From contig NZ_RZIJ01000013.1 in the NCBI RefSeq assembly GCF_003989665.1, positions 124,001-188,000 of the forward strand: a stretch of 64,000 nt of DNA, read 5' to 3'. The notes under the pieces are model-generated. The model was given only the letters and a program-made list of their open reading frames with translations, did no database searches and was not told the DNA's origin. Origin of the DNA: Azospirillum doebereinerae (GTDB taxonomy: Bacteria > Pseudomonadota > Alphaproteobacteria > Azospirillales > Azospirillaceae). The position numbers and the translations under genes are program-made. Every line of letters starts with the position of its first letter. The stretch's first letter is position 1. Shown here piece after piece: positions 34,994 to 44,067 of this stretch.

Positions 34994-37507
34994 ATGACGA
35001 TCGGCCCCCAGGATGTTCGGCCCGCCCTCGACCATTGCCGTGCCGGGCGTCCGGACGAGGCCGAACGGCTGTATCGCGACCTCCTGTCCCAAGGTGCCTT
35101 CACCGTCGACGCCATGGCGCCGCTCGCGGAACTGGCCCGTGTCCTGGGGTTGGCCGAGGATGCCGCCGCGTGGTCGGGCCGCGCCGTTCGGCTGACTCCC
35201 GACCGGAGCGAGGCCTGGACCGAGCGTGGGCTGGCGCTGCTCGCCGGCCCACGGGCGCAGGATGCCCTGACCGCCAGCCGCCGCGCGGTGGCGTTGGCGC
35301 CGCGCTCGGCCCCGGCGCTGCGCGCCCTGGCGGTTGGCCGGTTGCGGCTGAACCAGCCCCAGGAGGCCGGGGAGGCCTGCGCCGAGGCCCTGGCGGTTCA
35401 GCCCGGCTATCCCGAGGCGTTCGCCACGCTGGCGCTGGTCCGCATGGTGGAGGGCCGGGCGGATGACGCCGATGCGCTGTTCCGGCGGGCGACCGACGGC
35501 AACCCGACCCTGGCCGACGCCTTCGGCAACCACGCCGCCCTGCTCGCCCGGCTGGGCCGGGAGACCGAGGCGCTGGAGAGGGCCGAGCGCGCCATCACCC
35601 TGCGTCCCCGGCTGGCTTCGGCCCATCACTTGCTCGGCACGCTGCACCGCCGGGCCGGGCGGCGCGACCGCGCGGAACTCCACTTCACGGCGGCCGCCGC
35701 CGACCCGCGCCATCTCGATGCCCGGCTGGCCTTGATCGCCCTGCGCTGCGAGGAGGGGTGTGCCGACGATGCCGTACCGCTGGGGCTGGAGGCGCTTGCC
35801 ATCGCGCCGGCCGACGCCGACACACCTTTCCAGATCGGGACCCTGTTCCTGCGCCATGGCCGGCGCGACCTGGCCGTCCCCTATCTGCGCCGCGCCGTCC
35901 GGCTGTCGCCCGGAACATCCCGTTTCTGGACGGGCTTCGCGCTTGCCCTGCGCGGGGTCCGCGTCGCCGGAGCCGACGCCGAATGGCGCGCGGATCTGAC
36001 GTCGGCCTTCGCCCAGCCCGGCGTCGATCCCGCCGATCTGGTGAGCGTCGTCTCCGGCGTCGTGATGGCGGAGCCGGCGGTGGCCCGGCTGGCCGAGGTC
36101 GCCGGCGATCCCGCGGCTTTGGAGGCGCTGCTGTGTTCCGGCGGGCTGACCCCGCTGGCCGGCGACACGTTGCTGCACGCCCTGCTGTCGGGCGCCGTTG
36201 CCGCCGATGCCGGAATGGAGCGGATCGTCACCGCCCTGCGCCGCGCGCTGCTGGGGGTGACCGCCGGGCCGGAGCAGCCGCTCGACCTGTCCTCCTGGGG
36301 GCATCCCTGGCTGACGCTGTGCGCGCGGCTCGCGCATCAGGGATTTCTCGGTGAATACGCCCTGGCCGAAAGCCCGGCAGAGACCGCGGCGGTTACCCGG
36401 CTGGAAGACGGGATACGGCAGCGGCTCGACCGGGGGGAGGCGGTACCGAACCATTGGATCGCCCTTTTCGGCGCCTACCGTCCGCTCCACCATCTGCCGG
36501 CGCTTTTGGCGGAGCGGTCCTGGCCGGACGAGATCGCGCGGCTTTTGGAACTCCAGGTGACGGAACCGCTGGACGAGGCGCGGCTGGCCGCGGAGTTGCC
36601 GGCCCTGACCCCCATCCGCGACGGCGTTTCCATCCTGGTGCGCGGGCAGTACGAGGAGAACCCTTACCCGCGCTGGACCGCCACCGGGCTGCGCGACACG
36701 CCGCTCAGCCTGTCGCGCACCCTGCGCACCCTGTTTCCGCAGGCTCCGGTCCCAGACCGTGCATGGCCCGAGCCGGAGGTGCTGGTGGCCGGCTGCGGCA
36801 CCGGGCGGGAGGCGATCTGGGCCGCCCGGCACATCGAGGGGGCAAGGGTGCTGGCCGTCGACCTCAGCCGGCGCAGCCTGTCCTACGGCGCCCGGCAGAG
36901 CCGGCGGCTGGGCGTGGGGAACGTCGCCTTCGCGCAGGCCGATCTGCTGGAGCTCGGCGGGATGGGGCGGCGTTTCGACCTCGTCCACAGCGTCGGCGTG
37001 CTGCACCACATGAGGGATCCGCTGGCAGGCTTGCGCGTGCTGACCGGGCTGCTGGCGCCGGGGGGCGTGATGAAGCTGGGCCTCTACAGCGCCATCGCCC
37101 GGCGCCCGATCCAGGCGGTGCGCGATTTCGCCGCGGCGCGCGGTCATGGCGCGACGCCCGAGGGGATCCGGCGGCTGCGGCAGGACATCCTCGCGCTGCC
37201 CGCCGACGACCCGGTCCGCTCCGTCGCCTCCTCACCCGATTTCTTCACGGTCAGCGCCTGCCGCGACCTGATTCTGCACGTCCACGAGACCCAGGCGACC
37301 CTGCCCTGGCTGCAACAGGCGCTGGACGGGCTGGGGCTGGTGCTGCTTGGGTTCGAGTTCGAGGATCCGGCGGTCCATTCCCTCTACCGCCGCCGCTTTC
37401 CGGACGATCCGGCGATGACCTCCTTTGCCGCCTGGGGCCAGTTGGAGGAGGAGTTCCCGGCCCTGTTCGGCCAGCTCTACCAGTTCTGGGTGACGGGACG
37501 GGAATGA
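34994..37507 (+). CDS. TPR protein with C-terminal SAM methyltransferase
   Basis: About 837 residues from MTIGPQDVRPALDHC, preferred over a start 171 bp upstream in non-conserved sequence. The first about 340 residues are TPR-like repeats (EAWTERGLALLAGPRAQDALTASRRAV, LASAHHLLGTLHRRAGRRDRAELHF). Around 590-720 is a class I methyltransferase: EVLVAGCGTGREAIWAARH (motif I), RVLAVDLSRRSLSYG, FDLVHSVGVLHHMRDPLAGL and LLAPGGVMKLGLYS. It may methylate a glycan or a surface protein held by the TPR part. Confidence 0.85.
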   Translation: MTIGPQDVRPALDHCRAGRPDEAERLYRDLLSQGAFTVDAMAPLAELARVLGLAEDAAAWSGRAVRLTPDRSEAWTERGLALLAGPRAQDALTASRRAVALAPRSAPALRALAVGRLRLNQPQEAGEACAEALAVQPGYPEAFATLALVRMVEGRADDADALFRRATDGNPTLADAFGNHAALLARLGRETEALERAERAITLRPRLASAHHLLGTLHRRAGRRDRAELHFTAAAADPRHLDARLALIALRCEEGCADDAVPLGLEALAIAPADADTPFQIGTLFLRHGRRDLAVPYLRRAVRLSPGTSRFWTGFALALRGVRVAGADAEWRADLTSAFAQPGVDPADLVSVVSGVVMAEPAVARLAEVAGDPAALEALLCSGGLTPLAGDTLLHALLSGAVAADAGMERIVTALRRALLGVTAGPEQPLDLSSWGHPWLTLCARLAHQGFLGEYALAESPAETAAVTRLEDGIRQRLDRGEAVPNHWIALFGAYRPLHHLPALLAERSWPDEIARLLELQVTEPLDEARLAAELPALTPIRDGVSILVRGQYEENPYPRWTATGLRDTPLSLSRTLRTLFPQAPVPDRAWPEPEVLVAGCGTGREAIWAARHIEGARVLAVDLSRRSLSYGARQSRRLGVGNVAFAQADLLELGGMGRRFDLVHSVGVLHHMRDPLAGLRVLTGLLAPGGVMKLGLYSAIARRPIQAVRDFAAARGHGATPEGIRRLRQDILALPADDPVRSVASSPDFFTVSACRDLILHVHETQATLPWLQQALDGLGLVLLGFEFEDPAVHSLYRRRFPDDPAMTSFAAWGQLEEEFPALFGQLYQFWVTGRE

Positions 37508-37770
37508 AGGCGGATTGGCGGCACGGGGTCCGCGGGAGATGTGACGTGCGAGCAGCCACGCCCGCAAAATAATAAAACATAAAGTAAAAAAATTAAAGTA
37601 AATCATGATTTAAAATCATAAAATAACGTTTACCGTCCCGGCGCCGGCGATCCCGCCCGGCGGCTCCGCCAAGCCGTAGGCAAAGTTTCAGTCTTTCGAC
37701 TAAAGTGCGGCGCCTTGCGCGCCCTGCGCAGCAACCCTCGCCCGCCACCCCGCCTTCGCCGGAGATTTGC
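37508..37770. other. AT-rich intergenic region with palindrome AAATCATGATTT
   Basis: 263 bp without a gene. The segment 37566-37630 is extremely AT-rich and contains a perfect 12-bp palindrome (37600-37611), then a second TAAAATCATAAAAT word. It is the likely promoter region of the large double glycosyltransferase that follows. Confidence 0.45.
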
Positions 37771-40764
37771 ATGCAGCCGCCGACCCTGGACAGTCTGCCC
37801 AATCCGCAGGTCCTGTTCTGCGGACTGGCGAGTCCCGACCATTACCCGCGTCCGCTGTTTTCGCAGCGGGAGATTTTCTGCGGCCCCGATTGCCAGACCG
37901 CCACCGACGGCGACGGCTTCGTCACCATCGCGACGCCGCCGGGCGACTTCGACATGGCGGCGCTGGTCGCCCGCCTGCCGGCGCATCAGAAGCCGGAGTT
38001 GATCGTCGTCAAGGCCGACGCCACCCGGCGCAACCTGGCCCGCAACCTCGACCGCATCCCCTGCTCGAAGCTGCTCCTGGTCGGCGACACCCATCACTTC
38101 ACGGCGCCGGTCCAGACCCTGATCCAATACGCCACCGCTGAGACCTTCGACGCCATCGTCGTCGACCACACGCGCCATCACGCCCATTTCTTCGTCGAGG
38201 CCGGCTTCGACCGCGTGTACTGGATCCCGGCGCTCGACTACGCGCTGCGACGCCGCGACATCCCGCCCGCGCCGACCCATGCGCTGACCTTCGTCGGGCA
38301 GATCGGCGCCTTCCACCCCTACCGCCGCCATGTCCTGACCGAGGTGCTGCGCGCCGGCCTGCCCCTGCAGACCCTGCGGGGAACGCCGGAGGAGACGGCC
38401 GACCTCTACGCCGCCTCGGCCATCACGTTGAACTGCAGCCTGAACGGCGACCTGAACCTGCGGGTGTTCGAGGCGCTGGGCAGCGGCGGGTTCCTGATCA
38501 CCGACGCGCTGTCGCCGGACTCCGGGCTGGAGCGGCTGTTCGTTCCCGGCCGCCACCTCGTCACCTACCGCTCGCCGGGCGAGCTGGTCGAGACCATCCG
38601 CCACTACCTCGATCATCCCGACGAGGCGCGCGCGATCCGCGCCGCCGGGCAGCGGCATCTGCTGGACACCCAGGGGCCGATGGTCAAGCGCGTCCAGTTC
38701 TACAGCCTGCTCGGCGGCGGGCCGGTCGACCCGACGCTGGTGGTGACGGCGCGTCCGGCTCCGGTCGCGCTGCCGGGACGGGGGCACGCCTTCCGCCATC
38801 GGGTGGCTGCCTACGAGGCCGTCCAGCACCTCCACCTGCGCGCGACCCGCCTGTCGGTTCTGGTCGAGCCGGGCGATCCGCTTGGGATCGCGGCGGCCGT
38901 CGCCGACCTGCCGCGCGTCGCGACCGTCGAGCAAGGCTCGACGGAGGTGGCCGGGCCGGCGCTTCCCCCGCCCGAGGGTGGCGAGGCCATCCGGGAGGAG
39001 CGGGTCGCCGTTCTGCCCTGGGGGAAAGGAGCGGGAGGCATCAAGGAGAGCATCGACCAGTGGCTGTCGGCAACCGCCGTGGGTTTCGTCATCGCCGGGG
39101 GGCAAGGGTGGAGCGAGCGGACCGCCGCCGCCGCGGGGTTGGCTGAATGGGGTTTCGTCCCGGTGGAGGGGACGCCCGGTCTGCACCGCTGCGCCGACCG
39201 CATGCGCTTCGTCGAGACCTCGGTGCGGCTGGCGCCGGCGGCGACCGCCCGCGGCCGGGTGGCGGCCTTGCTGGAGACCGTCGCCACCCCGGACCAAGCG
39301 ATGATGGCGGCCCGGTTGGCGCAGACGCTTGGCGACGGAGTGTTGATGGAACGCTGTGTCCACCGCTGCATCGCGCTCGACCGGCACCATGACGATGGAC
39401 TTCGGGTGCTGGCGGCCTTGGCCGAGGCCTCCGGACGGTTCGGCGACGCCTACATCCTGACCAGCGAACGGCGGCGCGCACGGGGTGGGCGGGGCGGGGC
39501 TCTGCCGGGCGCCCCCGATGCCGACCGGCTGGCCCGGCAGGCGGCGGACGATCCCCGCATCGCCCGGTACCGGGCCCTGACCACCCTCGCCCCCATTCCG
39601 GCCGGAACCGGGCGTCGCGTCCTGGTCGTCACCAATCTGTTCCCGCCCCAGGAGTTGGGCGGCTATGGCCGGAAGCTGTGGGAATTCTCGGCGGAACTGC
39701 TGCGCCGGGGGCACGACGTCCGCATCCTGACCGCCGATGTGCCGGAACTTGCCCGTCCCGGCGTCGCCGGGACCGAGGATCTGGAGAAGCGGGTGGAACG
39801 CGGGCTCGGCCTGTACGGCTATTGGCGGGATGGCCGGGCTTTCAACCATGAGGACACCGGGCGCTGCGTCGCCATCGTCCGGGAGAACGCTGTCCGGATC
39901 CTGGAGGCCGCCCGCCGCCACCGCAGCGAGGTCTGCATGGTCGGGAACCTCGATCTGGTCGGCCACCAGTTCCTGACCGCGCTGACCGCGCAGGGCATCC
40001 CCGTGGTGCATTGTCTGGGCAACCAGCATCCCGGCTATGGCTTGGAGGACGCGCCGCGCTCGCCGCTCTACCGGCCGGGGCCGGCCAGCCATTGGGTGGA
40101 GGGGCGGCTGAAGGAAAACGGCTTCGGCTTCAAGGAGACCTCGGTTCTCTATCCCGGCGCCCGGGTCGATTACTTCTACCGGCCGATCATGCCGGCACAG
40201 GACCGGCTGCGCATCGCCTTCGCCAGCCTCTACGTGGTCTACAAAGGACCCCAGATCCTGTTGAACGCGCTGAATCGTCTGCACCATGCCGGCGTCGACT
40301 TCGACTGCGTCATGGCCGGAGAGGCGCCGGACGCCGATTTCCTAGAGCGGTCGCAAGCCTTCTGCGCGAAGAACGGGTTGTCCGGCAAGGTCCGCTTCCA
40401 GGGCTTCCTCGACCGGCAGGGGATGGCCGACCTGTTTGCCCGGACCAACGTGCTGGTCTTTCCCAGCCTCTTCCAGGAGCCGTTCGGCATTTCCCAGGTC
40501 GAGGCGATGGCCGCCGGGCTGACCGTCGTCACCAGCGCCACCGGGGGCAGCGGCGAGATCGTCCGCGACGGCGTCGACGGCCTGCATTTCGCGTCCGAGG
40601 ATCATGAGGATCTGGCGGCAAAGCTGCGTGGTCTGGTCGAGGACCCTGCCCGGTGGGCGCGTTTGGCCCAAGCCGGGCGCGAACGGGCCTTTGGCTTTGC
40701 CGTGGGCCGCAGCGTGGACCGCATCGAGACCGTCTTCAACGAACTGCTGCTCCGCCGGGCCTAG
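37771..40764 (+). CDS. Double glycosyltransferase (CgeB-like plus GT4)
   Basis: About 997 residues from the ATG behind GGAG. The N-terminal third is CgeB-like (LLVGDTHHF, FVGQIGAFHPYRRHVL, LNLRVFEALGSGGFLITDALSPDSGLERLF, YLDHPDEARAIRAAGQRHL). A linker of about 250 residues follows. The C-terminal about 390 residues are a GT4 enzyme: RRVLVVTNLFPPQELGGYGRKLWE, GARVDYFYRPIMP, VRFQGFLDRQGMADLFARTNVLVFPS, and the donor site QEPFGISQVEAMAAGLTVVTSATGGSGEI. Two transferases in one chain may add two sugars in sequence. It is isolated by a strong downstream hairpin. Confidence 0.88.
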   Translation: MQPPTLDSLPNPQVLFCGLASPDHYPRPLFSQREIFCGPDCQTATDGDGFVTIATPPGDFDMAALVARLPAHQKPELIVVKADATRRNLARNLDRIPCSKLLLVGDTHHFTAPVQTLIQYATAETFDAIVVDHTRHHAHFFVEAGFDRVYWIPALDYALRRRDIPPAPTHALTFVGQIGAFHPYRRHVLTEVLRAGLPLQTLRGTPEETADLYAASAITLNCSLNGDLNLRVFEALGSGGFLITDALSPDSGLERLFVPGRHLVTYRSPGELVETIRHYLDHPDEARAIRAAGQRHLLDTQGPMVKRVQFYSLLGGGPVDPTLVVTARPAPVALPGRGHAFRHRVAAYEAVQHLHLRATRLSVLVEPGDPLGIAAAVADLPRVATVEQGSTEVAGPALPPPEGGEAIREERVAVLPWGKGAGGIKESIDQWLSATAVGFVIAGGQGWSERTAAAAGLAEWGFVPVEGTPGLHRCADRMRFVETSVRLAPAATARGRVAALLETVATPDQAMMAARLAQTLGDGVLMERCVHRCIALDRHHDDGLRVLAALAEASGRFGDAYILTSERRRARGGRGGALPGAPDADRLARQAADDPRIARYRALTTLAPIPAGTGRRVLVVTNLFPPQELGGYGRKLWEFSAELLRRGHDVRILTADVPELARPGVAGTEDLEKRVERGLGLYGYWRDGRAFNHEDTGRCVAIVRENAVRILEAARRHRSEVCMVGNLDLVGHQFLTALTAQGIPVVHCLGNQHPGYGLEDAPRSPLYRPGPASHWVEGRLKENGFGFKETSVLYPGARVDYFYRPIMPAQDRLRIAFASLYVVYKGPQILLNALNRLHHAGVDFDCVMAGEAPDADFLERSQAFCAKNGLSGKVRFQGFLDRQGMADLFARTNVLVFPSLFQEPFGISQVEAMAAGLTVVTSATGGSGEIVRDGVDGLHFASEDHEDLAAKLRGLVEDPARWARLAQAGRERAFGFAVGRSVDRIETVFNELLLRRA

Positions 40765-40772
40765 GAGCATCG

Positions 40773-40819
40773 CGAAGAAAGGACATAAAAACATATCATG
40801 ATTTTATGTCCTTTCTTCG
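40773..40819. terminator. Perfect 18-bp bidirectional hairpin
   Basis: CGAAGAAAGGACATAAAA (40773-40790) and its exact reverse complement (40802-40819) flank an 11-nt loop. It lies between convergent genes; the A-rich inner arm and T-rich partner give T-runs on both strands within the stem. It most likely terminates transcription from both sides. Confidence 0.75.
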
Positions 40820-40879
40820 TCCTTCGCTTTCCTGTTCACAGCCCGTCCGCGGATCCTGCCGGTCCGAAGGCTCGCCGGC

Positions 40880-42835
40880 TCAGTTCGGGCGGTTCGTCCA
40901 GACCCGCCACATCTCCCGGAAGGCGCGTTCCATGGCCAGGGTGAAGCCCTTGTAATCGGTCAGCGGCGCCGCCTCCAGGCGGTTGCGCATCCCGGAACGC
41001 AAATCCACCAGCCGGCGCGGGTCCCCGGCCAGGGCGAGCGCCCTGGCGATGTAGTCGGCTTCGTCGGTGGCGATCAGCTCGCCCAGTCCGCAGTTGGTCA
41101 GAAGGCTGGCGCCGACCCGCGCGACATGGCCGCGCCCGGCCAGCGTCAGCACTGGAACCCCCATCCACAAGGCTTCGCAGGTGGTGGTGGTGCCGTTGTA
41201 GGGGAAGGGATCCAGCCCGACGTCGATCCGGTCGTAGGCCCGCAGATGGCCGTCGGCGGCCGGGATCCGGGCCAGCAGGGTCAACCGGTCCTCGGCGATG
41301 CCATGGGCGGCGAACAGGGCGACGTAGCGCTTGCGGGTCTCGTCGTCGCCCATCTGCCGGCTTTTCAGCAGTAGGCGGGAGGAGGGCACCCGCTTCAGGA
41401 TCTCGGCCCAGACCCGCACCACGTCCGGAGTCACCTTGGAGGTGTTGTTGAAGGAGCCGAAGGTGACGAAGCCGTTCTCCAGAACCGGCGGGCGCGGCTG
41501 GGCGCCGACGTCGACCGGCGGCAGGTAGCAGTGGAAGCCGTGCGGCAGCCGCACCAGGGTTTCGGCGCTGAGATGGTCATGGGCGCCCACCGGGTCGGCG
41601 ACGCCGTCGGTCAGCCGGTAGTCGATGGCCTGCATGCCGGTGGTGTTGGGGTAGCCGAGCCATGTCACCTGCACGGGCGCCGGCTTGCGGGCGAACAGGG
41701 TGAGCCGGTTCTCGGCGGTGTGGCCGGCAAGATCGACCAGAATGTCGATGCGGTCGGCCTTGATCCGGGCGGCGGCGGCCTCGTCGCTCATCCCGACGAT
41801 CGGGATCCAGTGATCGGCCATCGCCTGCAGCCGGGCCGTCACCACGTCGGAGCGCCGGGAGCAGGGATAGCAGAACACCTCGAAAGCCGTCCGGTCGTGC
41901 TCGCGGATCGCCGGCTCGGCGAAGAAACTGACCGAATGGGCGCAGAAATCCGGCGACACGTAGCCGATGCGCAGCTTGCGACCGGGATCGCGGTCGTTGG
42001 GATGGCCGCCGGTGGGCAGATGCGGCTCGGCGTGGCGCTCGGCCCAATGGCGGTGGACCCGATAGATCATCTCCAAAGGCGCCTCGGCGGTGTAGTTCAA
42101 GGCCAGCAGCAGATTGGAATGCATGATCGCGTGGGCTTGGTGGATCGCCAGCCCCTTCTGGAAGACGGTCACCGCCTCGGCGATCCGTCCCTGTTCCTTC
42201 AGGGTTTCGCCCAGATTGTTGTAGGGCTCGGCCATCTGCGGCGCGTTGCGCTGGGCGGTGACGAAGCAGTTCAGCGCCTTGGTCAGTTCAGCCCGGCTCT
42301 TGAAGACATCCCCCATGTTGCAGAGCGCCGGCGCCATGTCGGGGTTCAGCCGCAAGGCCTCGGTGTAGCTGGCCAGGGCGCCGTCCTCGTCGCCGAGGCT
42401 GCGCAGCACGTTGCCCAGGTTGAAATGGGCCTCCGTGTAATCGGGCTTCAGCTCGATGGCCCGGCGGAGCCGCGCCTGCGCTTCCTCCCAACGGCCCAGA
42501 TCCATCAACAGGCAGCCGAAGTTGCTGTGAACATGGGGGTCGTTGGGCGCCTGGTCCGCCGCATGGCGGTAGCAGACGATCGCCTCCTCGTGCTCGTGGC
42601 GGGCACGCAGGATCATCGCGAGGTTGTTGTTGGCGTGGGGATGGTTCGGGATCAGCCCCAGGACCGCGCGGTAACCGGCCTCGGCCTCGGCGACGCGTCC
42701 CGCCTTGTGATGCTCCAAGGCCGTTCCAAAATCGGCGGCGGCACGCGGCGCGAAGGCTCCGGCGCTCCGGGCGGCCGCCGGTGCGGGGATACGCTTCGCC
42801 TTGCCGGCCGGCTTGTTGCGGGACGTCTTCTTCAT
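40880..42835 (-). CDS. O-GlcNAc transferase-like protein (TPR + GT41)
   Basis: Protein of 651 residues. A basic N-terminus is followed by about six TPRs (PHANNNLAMILRARHEHEEAIVCYRHA, TEAHFNLGNVLRSLGDEDGALASYTEAL, AEPYNNLGETLKEQGRIAEAVTVFQKGL). The GT41 catalytic region follows: LRIGYVSPDFCAHSVSFFAEP, DILVDLAGHTAENRLTLFARKPAPVQVTWLGYPNTTG, FVTFGSFNNTSKVTPDVVRVWAEIL and DPFPYNGTTTTCEALWMGVPVLTLAG. GT41 enzymes attach a sugar to Ser/Thr of proteins, so this is a strong candidate for direct protein (for example flagellin) O-glycosylation. Confidence 0.92.
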   Translation of the reverse strand: MKKTSRNKPAGKAKRIPAPAAARSAGAFAPRAAADFGTALEHHKAGRVAEAEAGYRAVLGLIPNHPHANNNLAMILRARHEHEEAIVCYRHAADQAPNDPHVHSNFGCLLMDLGRWEEAQARLRRAIELKPDYTEAHFNLGNVLRSLGDEDGALASYTEALRLNPDMAPALCNMGDVFKSRAELTKALNCFVTAQRNAPQMAEPYNNLGETLKEQGRIAEAVTVFQKGLAIHQAHAIMHSNLLLALNYTAEAPLEMIYRVHRHWAERHAEPHLPTGGHPNDRDPGRKLRIGYVSPDFCAHSVSFFAEPAIREHDRTAFEVFCYPCSRRSDVVTARLQAMADHWIPIVGMSDEAAAARIKADRIDILVDLAGHTAENRLTLFARKPAPVQVTWLGYPNTTGMQAIDYRLTDGVADPVGAHDHLSAETLVRLPHGFHCYLPPVDVGAQPRPPVLENGFVTFGSFNNTSKVTPDVVRVWAEILKRVPSSRLLLKSRQMGDDETRKRYVALFAAHGIAEDRLTLLARIPAADGHLRAYDRIDVGLDPFPYNGTTTTCEALWMGVPVLTLAGRGHVARVGASLLTNCGLGELIATDEADYIARALALAGDPRRLVDLRSGMRNRLEAAPLTDYKGFTLAMERAFREMWRVWTNRPN

Positions 42836-42901
42836 GGCATCACCCAGTGTCGGCCCGTGCCGGAGCAGAATGCCGGCACGGAGGTATCGGCGCGGAAACG
42901 G

Positions 42902-43891
42902 TCAGAGCGTCTGGATGGCGGGCTGGCCGCGCAGATCGGCGCCGGCCCCCAGGCTGTCGAGGTACCAGCGGTAGGTGCTGGCGAAGCCTTCCCGCAACGG
43001 GGTGGGGGCGGTCCAGCCGAGCGCGGTCATGCGCCCGACGTCCAGCAACTTGCGCGGCGCGCCGTCGGGCTTGCCGGCGTCGTAGCGGAAGCCGCCGCGG
43101 TAGCCCACGATGTCGGCGATCAACTCGGCCAGACCGCGGATCGACACCTCGCTGCCGGTGCCGATGTTGACGTGCTGCTCGTCCGAATAATGCTTGGCGA
43201 GATGGACGAGTCCGTCGGCCAGATCGTCGGCGTAGAGGAATTCGCGCAGCGGCGATCCAGTGCCCCAGATCTCGACGCTCTCCAGCCCCTCCACCTTGGC
43301 CCGGTGGATCTTGGCCAGCAGCGCGGCGGCGACATGGCCGCCCTGGAGGTCGAAGTTGTCGCCGATGCCGTACAGGTTGGTCGGCATGGCCGACACGAAG
43401 TCGCAGCCGTGCTGGCGCCGGTAGGCTTGGCACAGCTTGATGCCGGCGATCTTGGCAATGGCGTACCACTGGTTGGTCGGCTCCAGCGGGCCGGTCAGCA
43501 GTTCGTCCTCGTTCATCGGCTGGGCGGCCAGCCGGGGGTAGATGCAGGACGACCCCAGGAAGACCAGCTTCGCCACCCCGGCCCGGTGGGCGGCGTGGAT
43601 GATGTTGGTCTCGATGACCAGATTGTCGTAGAGGAAGTCGGCTGGCCGGGTGGAGTTGGCCAGGATGCCGCCGACCGTGGCGGCGGCGACGAAGGCCACG
43701 TCCGGGCGGCGGTCGGCGACCCAGGCTTCGACCGCATCCTGGCGGCGCAGATCGAGCGCGGCGCGATCGGCCGTCAGGACCTCGCAGCCTTCGCGGGCCA
43801 GCCGGCGCACGATGGCGGAGCCCGCCATGCCGCGATGCCCGGCCACCCAGATCCGCTTGCCTTCCAAAGAGAATTCCACCGACTTGCTCAC
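42902..43891 (-). CDS. fcl: GDP-L-fucose synthase
   Basis: About 329 residues from a GTG preceded by AAGGA eight bases upstream; an ATG at 43975 would add an unlikely N-terminal extension. The extended SDR has NADP-binding GHRGMAGSAIVRRL, the family-typical ATVGGILANSTRPADFLYDNL, the catalytic Ser in FLGSSCIYP, and YAIAKIAG (YxxxK). It epimerises and reduces GDP-4-keto-6-deoxymannose to GDP-L-fucose. The matching GDP-mannose 4,6-dehydratase is not in this window. The product could feed the GT11-like enzyme at 34 kb. Confidence 0.92.
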   Translation of the reverse strand: MSKSVEFSLEGKRIWVAGHRGMAGSAIVRRLAREGCEVLTADRAALDLRRQDAVEAWVADRRPDVAFVAAATVGGILANSTRPADFLYDNLVIETNIIHAAHRAGVAKLVFLGSSCIYPRLAAQPMNEDELLTGPLEPTNQWYAIAKIAGIKLCQAYRRQHGCDFVSAMPTNLYGIGDNFDLQGGHVAAALLAKIHRAKVEGLESVEIWGTGSPLREFLYADDLADGLVHLAKHYSDEQHVNIGTGSEVSIRGLAELIADIVGYRGGFRYDAGKPDGAPRKLLDVGRMTALGWTAPTPLREGFASTYRWYLDSLGAGADLRGQPAIQTL

Positions 43892-44067
43892 CGATACCGT
43901 CCTTGCCAACCGGGAGAACGGCCGAATTCCTAGCATCTGGCAGGGACCGGGTCCAGGCATGATGATTTCGGACAAAAAACAGCGGGCTGGAGCCCAAGGT
44001 TTGACCGGGTGGGGATCGCGGGTATAAAGGCCGGATCCCTTTTCCGTTCTCTTGCCGATCGGGCCCT

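Noticed and set aside
37630-40287. 885-codon minus-strand frame opposite the double glycosyltransferase
   Set aside because: It is a frame shadow of a GC-rich gene with clear GT motifs on the plus strand; no family features on the minus strand.
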